NCBI GenBank assembly: GCA_021397845.1
Contig: CM038041.1
Span: 145,616,780-145,680,779 of the forward strand
Source of the DNA: Areca catechu
Lineage: Eukaryota > Streptophyta > Magnoliopsida > Arecales > Arecaceae
Direction of reading: 5' to 3'
Length of the DNA stretch: 64,000 nt
Shown here: positions 55,966 through 64,000 of the stretch, one piece after another
Numbering within the stretch: position 1 is the stretch's first letter
Layout: every line of letters starts with the position of its first letter
Program-made: the position numbers and the translations under genes
The notes under the pieces: generated by a model
Seen by the model: the letters and a program-made list of their open reading frames with translations, nothing else
What the model was told of the DNA's origin: nothing
Databases searched by the model: none

Positions 55966-57666
55966 ATGGCAGCTCCAATAGGAATGGGTATTATTGAAGG
56001 TCAAGCTTCAAATCGTCCCCCACTTTTTAATGGCACAAATTACATATACTGGAAGACACGCATGCGCATATTTATTCAAGCTCTTGATTATAATTTATGG
56101 AGGATAATTATAAAAGGTCCTCATCAGCCTACAATGTTGATTAATGGCATTCTCACTCCAAAAATGGAAGATGATTGGGATGAGAATGACATTAAGTAAA
56201 TCGAGCTTAATGCTAAGGCTATGAACCTTTTATTTTGTTCTCTTGATCCAAGTGAATTTAATAGAATATCAAATTGTCTCTCTGCCAAGGAGATTTGGGA
56301 TACACTTGAGGTTACCCATGAGGGTACACACCAAGTGAAAACCACCAAGGTCAACATGCTTATTCACACATATGAAATATTTAAAATGGAACCTACTGAG
56401 TCTATTAGTGAGATGTACACTAGGTTCATAAATATTGTGAATGGCATGAGAAGCCTAGGAAAAATTATTTCTAATGGTGAACATGTGAATAAACTTCTCA
56501 GGTCTTTACTAGCTTCGTGGGATGCAAAGGTCACTACTATTGAAAAAGCTAAGGATGTCAACACTCTCCCGCTGGAACAACTGTTGGGATCTTTAATGAC
56601 TTATGAGCTCTCCCTCAAACAAATGAATGGAGAGGTCGACAAAAAGAAGAAGGCGATCACGTTCAAATCTACTGCTAGAGAGGACTCAAGCGAAGACTCC
56701 AAAGAAGATGATGAAGAAGATGAGACGGCTCTGTTAGCAAGAAAATTCAGAAGGTTCATGATGAAGAAAAAGTTTAACTACAAAAAGAAATCTCTGAAAG
56801 GTGAGCCGAGCAAAGAGAAGGACAAAGAAAAGGAGAAGGAGTAGCATACATGTTTTGAGTGCAAAAAACCCGGGCATTTCAAGGTAGACTGCCCCTTGTT
56901 AAAGAAAAGCAGAAGAAAGCTAAGAAAGAAAGCCATGATGGCAACCTGGAGTGAAAGTGAAGACTCCAGTTCTGAGGAAGAACAGCAGGAGGTAGCAAAC
57001 TTCTGTCTGATGGCCGATCATGATGAGGTATGTTCCGAAACCGAAAATGAATTTACTTTTGATGAGCTTCATGAAGTTTTTGACGAACTAGTCATAGAAT
57101 TTCAAAAGTTAAAATCAAAACATAAAGATATAAAGAAGCAAAATTTGGATCTAGCCAAAACAAATAACAACCTTTCAAATGAAAATGAATGCCTTCTTAT
57201 ACAAAATAAAAAATTAAATGATAAGATTATGGCACTTGAAAAGGAAAAGGATATCCTTAAAAAGAAAAATGACTTACTTTCAAATAAAAATTTGTCAAAA
57301 CAAAGCAAAAAAATTTTAAATGAAAACAAAAGATATAAAGAAGAAATAGAAAAACTAAAGCCTTTTGTAGAAAAATTTACTTACAGTTTTGAAAAATTGA
57401 ACTTACTCTTAAATAATCAAAGAGTAGTATTTGACAAAGTAGGTTTAGGTTTCAGAACTCATAAGAAACAAAAACTCTTTAAAAATTTCTTTGTACCTAC
57501 ATCTTCATCCATTACTTGCTATACTTGTGGTATCAAAGGACATAAATCTTATATGTGCAACAAAAGAAAGTTAAATAACACTAAGAAAGTTTGGGTTTCG
57601 AAAGGAACCAATGCCACTAACCAAAAAGGACCCAAGATGGCTTGGGTACCTAAAGTCTCCACTTGA
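55966..57666 (+). pseudogene. Gag of the SIRE element
   Basis: The ATG at 55966 opens a frame of 566 codons to the TGA at 57664, interrupted by TAA (56197) and TAG (56842). Conserved parts: NRPPLFNGTNYIYWKTRMR, the UBN2 core (LFCSLDPSEFNRISNC, HTYEIFKMEPTESISEMYTR), the knuckle CFECKKPGHFKVDC after the second stop, a Lys/Asn-rich coiled coil (57090-57400), and a second knuckle CYTCGIKGHKSYMC. Gag forms the particle and binds RNA in intact relatives. Both internal stops differ from CAA or CAG codons by one C to T change. Confidence 0.88.
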
Positions 57667-58683
57667 TCTTTATTGCAGGTATGCCTTACAACCAATAAGA
57701 AAAGGATGTGGTACCTTGATAGCGGTTGCTCAAGGCATATGACAGGAGATGTGGAGCAGTTCTCATCACTCACATATCAAAATGGTGGCAATGTAACTTT
57801 TGGTGATAATGGAAAGGAAAAAATTATCGGTATTGGTAAAATCCATATCACCCCTACCTCTTATATTGATAATGTATTATATGTTGATGGTTTAAAACAT
57901 AACTTGCTTAGCATTAGTCAGTTTTGTGACAAAAATTTTAAAGTTGTTTTTGAATCTTCTTTGTGCATTGTTTTTAGTCTAGATGATAATAGCATTAAGT
58001 TCATTGGTCATAGGCATGGCAATATTTATATGGTTGATCTTGATGATCTCCCTATTCAGAAAGGTCAATGTCTAGTAGCAATGGAAGCCAAGATCGATAA
58101 AACTAGTTGGCTTTGGCATCATAGACTAGGACATGTAAGCATGCATCTAATTTCAAAACTTAGCAAAAAGAATTTGGTAAAGGATTTGCCTAAACTCAAT
58201 TTTGAAAAAGATAAGATTTGCAGTGCATGTCAACTTGGAAAACAAACAAAATCCTCTTTCAAACCAAAAGGAGTAATCTCTACATCTAGACATTTGGAAT
58301 TGCTTCATATGGACCTCTTTGGGCCAACTAGAACATCTAGTTTGGGAGGTAAAAAGAATGGTCTAGTCATTGTAGATGATTTCTCACGATTTACATGGGT
58401 CATGTTTTTAGCACATAAAGATGAAACTTTTTCTGAATTTATTAGATTTCATAAAAGAGTTTTGAATGAAAAAGGTGTTTCAGTAGTATCTTTGAGAAGT
58501 GATCATGGAACCGAATTTGAAAATGCCGATTTTAATAAATTTTGTATTGAAAATAGAATTCATCACAATTTTTCTACACCTAGGATACCTCAACAAAATG
58601 GGGTAGTAGAAAGAAAAAATAGAACTCTTGAAGAAATGGCACGCACAATGCTTTGTGAAAATGATTTACCTAGATATTTTTAG
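57667..58683 (+). pseudogene. Protease and integrase core of SIRE Pol
   Basis: In the same frame as gag, right after the TGA: protease MWYLDSGCSRHMTGDVEQF (Asp-Ser-Gly catalytic), then the zinc domain WLWHHRLGHVSMHLISKL and CSACQLGKQTKSSF, then the integrase core with LLHMDLFGPTRTSSLGG (Asp), SLRSDHGTEFENADF (Asp) and PQQNGVVERKNRTLEEMAR (Glu). The catalytic triad is intact. The frame ends at TAG (58681-58683), one G to A step from the Trp usual at this point. Confidence 0.9.
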
Positions 58684-60801
58684 ATGGAAGCCATAAATAC
58701 TGCATGCTATTTTTTAAATCAAGTTTTAATTCGACCGATTTTAAAGAAAACACCTTATGAGCTTTGGAAGGGTAGAAAACCCTCAATTCGTTACTTTCAT
58801 GTTTTTGGTTGCCGTTGTTTCATCTTAAACAATGGTAAAGATAATTTGAGTAAATTTGATGCCAAATCAGATGAGGGAGTCTTTCTAGGCTACTCCACAT
58901 CTAGTAAGGCATACAGGGTCTTCAACAGAAGAACACTTGTTGTTGAAGAATCCATACATGTGGTATTTGATGAAACTAACCAAAAATCTTCAAGAAAAGA
59001 AGATATACTTTCTGATGAAACAGGTAGCAAGAAAATTGAAGAAATAAACAATAATGAAGGGATTACCAAGGAACAGAACGATGATCAAAACACTGAAGGA
59101 GATCAAGCACAAGGTGATGAAAATACATCAACTGTTGATCCATTACCAAAAGAATGGAGGTATGCTCATGGACACCCAAAAGAATTAATTATAGGTGATC
59201 CATCTAAAGGTGTAAGTACTCGATCATCCCTTAGAAATATCTGTGATTACTTAACTTTTGTGTCTCAAATTGAACATAAAACTATTAAGGAAGCTGAATG
59301 TGATAGTAATTGGATAAATACTATGCAAGATGAACTTAATCAATTTAAAAGGAACAATGTTTGGACATTAGTAGATAGGCCTTCAAACACTTCAATTATT
59401 GGTACAAAATGGGTTTTTCGAAATAAACTTGATGAAAATGGAGTAGTAACTAGAAATAAGGCTAGACTAGTTGCCAAAGGATACAATCAGGAGGAAGGGA
59501 TAGATTTTGATGAAACCTTTGCTCCTGTGGCTAGACTTGAGGCAATTAGGCTATTGTTGGCTTTTGCTTACTTCATGAATTTTAAACTATATCAAATGGA
59601 TGTTAAAAGTGCCTTTTTAAATGGCTTAATTGAAGAAGAAGTTTATGTTGAGCAACCCCCTGGTTTTGAAAATTCTGAATTTCCAAATCATGTTTATAAA
59701 CTTCATAAAGCTTTATATGGATTGAAACAAGCTCCAAGAGCTTGGTATGATCGTTTAAGCTCCTTTTTGCTGAAAAATGATTTTACTAGAGGTAATGTAG
59801 ATAAAACCTTATTTTTAAAGAAAAAGAATGATGATCTCTTAGTAGTATAAATCTATGTAGATGATATAATATTTGGTGCTACTAATTAATCTTTTTGTCA
59901 AGATTTTGCAAAGTTAATGTAGGGTGAGTTCAAGATGAGCATAATGGGAGAACTGAATTTCTTCCTCGGACTCCAAATAAGGCAAACCAAAGAGGGGATC
60001 TTCATCAACCAAACAAAATACACAAAAGAAATACTCAAAAAGTTTGGGATGGAGAACACTACGCCTTTAGGTACCCCTATGAGCTCTATATGTAGACTTG
60101 ACAAAGATGAATCAAGTAAATCTATAGAAAAAAAATTATATCATGGCATGATCGATTCATTGTTATATCTTACTGCCAGTAGGCCAGATATCATGTTTGG
60201 TGTCTGTATGTGTGCTAGATATCAGTCTAATCCTAAAAAGTCTCATCTTTTGGCTGTTAAACGCATACTTAGATATCTATCTGGCTCAATTGAAATTGGT
60301 TTATGGTACTCTAGAGATTCTTCATTTGAATTGATTTCTTATTCTGATGCTGACTTTGCTGGGTGTAAACTTGATCGTAAAAGTACTAGTGGAACCTGTC
60401 AGTTTCTTGGAGTAAATTTCATCTCTTGGAGTAGCAAGAAACAGAACTCAGTTGCTTTATCTACGGTGGAAGCCGAATATATAGTAGCTGTAAGCTGTTG
60501 TGCTCAAATCCTCTGGATCAAACAACAACTCGAAGATTTTGGCATTAAACTAACTAAGACACCCATAAGATGTGACAATACTAGTGCAATCAACCTATCT
60601 AAAAATCCTGTGCAACATTCAAGAAGTAAACACATTGAAATAAGACATCATTTCATAAGAGATCATGTACAAAACTCTAATGTTATTCTTGATTTTGTTT
60701 GTACTGATGATCAGCTAGCAGATGTGTTTACCAAGCCTTTGAGTGAGGATAGGTTCTGTCTGATTAGAAGAGAGTTAGGTGTCATTGATCCATTCTCCTA
60801 G
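58684..60801 (+). pseudogene. Integrase end, reverse transcriptase and RNase H of SIRE Pol
   Basis: The same frame continues: integrase tail (TPYELWKGRKPSIRYFHVFG), an acidic linker, RT with NNVWTLVDRPSNTSIIGTKW, QMDVKSAFLNGLIEEEVYV and YGLKQAPRAWYDRL, then YVDDIIFGATN, GELNFFLGLQIRQTKEGIFI, and RNase H with ISYSDADFAGCKLDRKSTSG, TVEAEYIVAV, IRCDNTSAINLSKNP and QLADVFTKPL. Stops occur at 59848, 59887 and 59920, the last two and the first closely around the YVDD motif. The RT and RNase H catalytic residues are intact. It ends at TAG (60799-60801). Confidence 0.9.
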
Positions 60802-60925
60802 AACTCTCTTAGTATTAATTTTACCTAAATCCTAGAGCTCAAAACCTCTTGATTAAAGCCCCAAAAACCTTATCAAAATATTTCCTATTTTTCAAAAAAA
60901 AATTTGGATTTTCTCGATTTTTTGG

Positions 60926-61010
60926 CCAAGTGTCGACACTTGGAAATTGTCAAGTGTCGACACCTGACCAAGTGTCGACACTTGATACATTCGAAGTGTC
61001 GACACTTGCG
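60926..61010 (+). repeat. Second cluster of the GTGTCGACAC palindrome, after pol
   Basis: Four exact copies at 60930, 60954, 60972 and 60996, spaced 24, 18 and 24 bp, lie 130 bp after the RNase H stop, between pol and the extra ORF. They have the same AAGTGTCGACACTT extension as in the LTR. Confidence 0.9.
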
Positions 61011-61816
61011 AAACAGAATTTGTTTTTAAAAGGGTCGACCGAGGGTTTTGTAATTTTCTTTCCCCCATCGATTTCTTGCAATAGTGGTCCCCTCTGTCCA
61101 AATCCATCATTTCACTCTTTAATCCATCACAAATCAGGTATTTTCCCCTTTCAATTTTATTTTATTTTTCCTCGTTTTTGGTTTTGGCATTTTCGAACCA
61201 AACAACCGTGAATAGGGTTTTCCAAGTATTTTTCATGAATCTAACCGGATTTCTACGTGTTTTAGTGAATTTCTAAAACTCCATTTGAGGGAATAGTGAT
61301 TTAAACATATTTTTCTCGGATTTCCCTCGTCTTTTGGTCGTTTTCACCCACTTTTTCGCAAAAGTACTGTTCTATTGATTTTTGGCCGAAATAATTTCGG
61401 TTTTCATCTCAAATAAGTATGCTAAATCCATTTATTATTGATTTAGAAAGGTTTCTCATGATATATTTGTGACATTTTTGCCTATTTGCTAAAACCCTAA
61501 GTGTTTAGACCCAAATCCCATGGTTTTTGATTTTTAGACCTTATAAAAATTATTTTTTCAAAGATTCAAATGTGTTCTAATGAACAAAAATATTTTCTAT
61601 AAATATATGTTCCGAATATTGTTGTAAAAATCCCACTTTAAACTGATTTACGGTTTTTTCCAAACGATGGTTAAGGTATTTTGCAACCCAAAATTGGTTT
61701 AAACTCTGGTTTTCTAAACCTATCTGAACATTTTTTTAAGAAATGAAACTCTCCTTATCTCAGCCTATAGCCAATGTTCTAAACCTTCTTCCTTCTTCCC
61801 TGGTTTGTTTGCTGTA
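61011..61816 (+). other. Spacer between SIRE pol and the extra ORF
   Basis: AT-rich sequence with short T runs. It may hold a splice acceptor or leader for the downstream ORF, but I see no decisive signal. Confidence 0.5.
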
Positions 61817-63396
61817 ATGGGTCCTAGGAAGAGACTTGCAGTTAGGGAGAGGCCCAGTCGTGGTGTTGAGAGGAGGTCGAAGGCCAGATTTGATACAGCA
61901 CAGCCTAGCAGTACAGCCACACCAAGCTCCCCCCTGCAGAGAGGATGGCAAGGAAGTTAGTAGCCTCAGGGAGGAGAGTCGACTTGGCGTGTTTCGACAG
62001 GCACCATTTTGGTATTCGACAGGTACTCACTGATGCAGGATTAGTACCATTCTGCACCATGCAGGAGAGGTACTATCCTCACCTAGTGAGAGAGTTTTAT
62101 GGTGCATTAGACTATCGACGACTTCTGTGGACTACTTCAGTCAGGGGTATTCAGATTTCATTGACAGATGAGCTTCTGAGCAGAGTGTGGGAGATCCCCC
62201 GGAGGGGAGTCTGTGTCTTTTCAGTAGATGATAGAGAGGCTGCGTTCAGGTGCATTCTTGAGAGAGAGGACGTTCGCGGTATATCCGTAGTTACCGCGAA
62301 CCAGTTGTCATTGGAGATGCACCTGCTGCACCACATCACAGCACGGATTCTGCTACCGAAGACTGGGAGATTTGACTTCATCATCGAGAGGGAGTTGATA
62401 GTGATGACGAGCCTGATTGAGAGGAGGCAGATTGATCTTCCATCCCTGGTGCTCACTCAGATGCATGATGCTGCGACACAACGCCGACACTATTTATAGT
62501 ATGGCATGGCACTGACCAGACTATTCAGAGCGTGTGGAGTATCATTGGAGGGGGAGATCCCCAAGGAGATACTACACACAGATGTGTACAACGAGAGGTC
62601 TTTGCACCGCATGGGATACATGTTAGTTGGAGGTCGATGGGTTCGCAGAGAGTCTGGCCAGGAGCCAGATGAGGAGGACGAGATACGAGAGGCAGAGGCT
62701 GGACCATCTGAGCCAGCAGTTTTTCCTCCATTAGATATCCCATCGACACAAGCAAAGCATTTGTCTCCCGACACTTCAGCTCCTCCGCCACCTTCTACAG
62801 GACTATCTTTTGAGGAGCATGCCAGAGAGCAGTTCACAGAGATTAGGGATGAGATGACTCAGCTACGTAGCGAGGTTGAGCTTCTACGAGCACATACTAC
62901 CTCGGAGTATGTTGAGATTCACAGATCTATGGAGGAGGGATTCTCTCGCATTGAGGGTCTGTTGAGATCCCTTATACCTCCTGCAGCCCCTGCTGTTGCA
63001 CGATCAGATGATGATGATGATGATGATGATGGCGGCGATCACCAAAGCGACCATGCTGATTCTGTTGAGGGTGGTGATCAGGATGTTGACCGAGCTATTG
63101 AGGTAGTGGGCAGTGACAGTGACAGTGTTGGCAGTGCTGATGGTTATGAGGTGGTCAGTCGAGATCCTCCCACTACACCAGCTCCTACTACTGTCTTGGT
63201 TAATTCCACACCGGACCTTGTTACGCCAGCTGATCTTCTTTCACCCCCTTCCACTAGATCTTCTAGGGTTGTACCCGCCTTTGGTCCTTCCGGCCGCACT
63301 AGGAGTCGTCGAGCTTTAGCACCTCCTAGGGCATTAGCCACTAGATCTAGGATCAGTGCTCCATTCAGTCTTGATGTTCCATCTGATGAGGATTAG
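61817..63396 (+). pseudogene. Extra ORF after pol in the SIRE element (env-like position, plant transposon domain)
   Basis: The likely ATG at 61817 (MGPRKRLAVRERPS) starts a basic N-terminus. One frameshift near 61940 leads to the main frame from 61945 to the TAG at 62497, continuing in frame from 62500 to the stop at 63394-63396. The main part (VREFYGALDYRRLLWTTSVRG, LLHHITARILLPKTGRFDFI, LTRLFRACGVSLEGEIPKE) resembles the putative plant transposon protein domain (PF20167 type) found in this position in SIRE elements. A coiled coil follows (TEIRDEMTQLRSEVELL), then an acidic tail with eight Asp from a GAT repeat and an Arg/Ser/Pro-rich end. I see no signal peptide or membrane helix, so an envelope role is not supported. 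Function unknown. Confidence 0.7.
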
Positions 63397-64000
63397 CCTC
63401 ACAGATGTCTGTTATAGCTCTTATGTTGTATGTTTGATACTTATTTGACTTTGATGATATATGTATGTTTCAGCTCTTGCTGATGACTCAGCAAATTTTA
63501 TACTGACAACTTATCTATTATATATATTTATATTCAGTACTCATTATTTGTATTTCAATGAATCAATTTACTATTTTTTGGCTCTGATACTCTTTTATCT
63601 TTGTATATTTTAGCTCTGATACTCAATTATATTAGTATAATTTTGGATCTGATATCTATGTTATTTGATTCTCTTTTATCTTTTTGTTTCCATGCTCATT
63701 GTGAGGGGGAGGTTATTCCCATTTCTAATGATTGACAAAAAGGGGAGAAAAAGGTGTTAATTCATAAAGTGTTAATTCATAAATTTGTTGAGGAATTGTA
63801 TTGATTGTGTTGATTTTTCACCTTGTAAGAATATTTGAAGTTTACCTTAATAAGAAGTATCTAATTAAGGGGGAGATTGATTCTTCCTAACTATGAAGTT
63901 TTTGCCTCTCTTATGGACTTAAATTCATATTCATAAATTAAATGGTTAAAGTTTGAAATGTATTGCCTTTTTACTCAAGGTTTTGTCATCATCAAAAAGG
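63397..64000 (+). other. 3' untranslated region of SIRE with polypurine-like strings
   Basis: Several purine tracts occur: GTGAGGGGGAGG (63701), ACAAAAAGGGGAGAAAAAGG (63735), TTAAGGGGGAGATTG (63866), and the terminal CATCATCAAAAAGG at 64000. The last has the form that directly precedes the 3' LTR in SIRE elements. Confidence 0.7.

Larger units (their letters stand above)
54478..64000 (+). mobile_element. SIRE-type Ty1/copia retrotransposon, 5' LTR to near the 3' LTR
   Basis: The order is LTR (54478-55908), iMet primer site, gag, protease, integrase, RT and RNase H, then a long 3' region with an extra ORF, and purine-rich PPT-like strings up to the window end (CATCATCAAAAAGG). SIRE elements are known for length, an extra ORF after pol and several polypurine tracts. 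The 3' LTR should start within a few bases after 64000. The gag-pol frame has seven in-frame stops but few shifts, so decay is mild. Confidence 0.9.

Overview
The window is nuclear DNA from a flowering plant, very probably a monocot with a repeat-rich genome. It has spliced genes with GT-AG introns and a TATA promoter, tRNA-iMet-type primer binding sites, and nested Ty3/gypsy and Ty1/copia retrotransposons. A complete endo-beta-mannanase gene would suit a palm with mannan-rich endosperm, but that species guess is inference. I see no bacterial operons, rRNA or tRNA genes, or CRISPR arrays.

Layout. 1-5560: remains of a minus-strand Ty3/gypsy element, mostly tandem repeats around one LTR. 5561-8715: AT-rich sequence with one unrecognised short ORF and a possible DNA transposon. 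About 8880-10083: the terminal part of a CACTA (En/Spm-like) transposon. 10084-11330: leader and primer-site fragments of an older minus-strand LTR element. 11331-28756: a 17.4 kb Tat-lineage Ty3/gypsy element on the plus strand with a perfect 5-bp target duplication. A 7.1 kb minus-strand chromovirus (13893-20979), with its own perfect target duplication, has landed inside its gag. 28757-30500: AT-rich flank. 30683-33597 (minus): the one intact host gene, a five-exon GH5 mannan endo-1,4-beta-mannosidase of 411 residues, with TATA box and poly(A) signal. 34365-37290 (minus): a UDP-glycosyltransferase pseudogene (UGT73-like) split by a Mutator-like element with internal 90-bp repeats. 37291-39612: nothing recognisable.

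39613-43620: the 3' part of a minus-strand Tat element carrying an antisense extra ORF. 43621-50067: a chimeric Ty1/copia element whose two ends have non-homologous LTRs (345 bp and about 1.9 kb). 50068-50580: three exon pieces of a PepN-like M1 aminopeptidase pseudogene. 50637-51696: a second copy of the 3.3-4.3 kb LTR. 51699-54477: a Tat-type 5' LTR, primer site and leader, cut by a SIRE-type copia element. 54478 to the window end: that SIRE element, with 5' LTR, gag-pol in one frame broken by stop codons, an extra ORF after pol, and 14 perfect copies of a 10-bp palindrome in two clusters.

Only the mannanase reads as a working host gene. Everything else is mobile DNA or gene debris. The strongest observations are the two-level nested insertion with exact target duplications, a primer binding site duplicated into the chromovirus LTR, the mosaic copia element, the transposon-split glycosyltransferase pseudogene, and the SIRE palindrome arrays spaced at about 21 bp.
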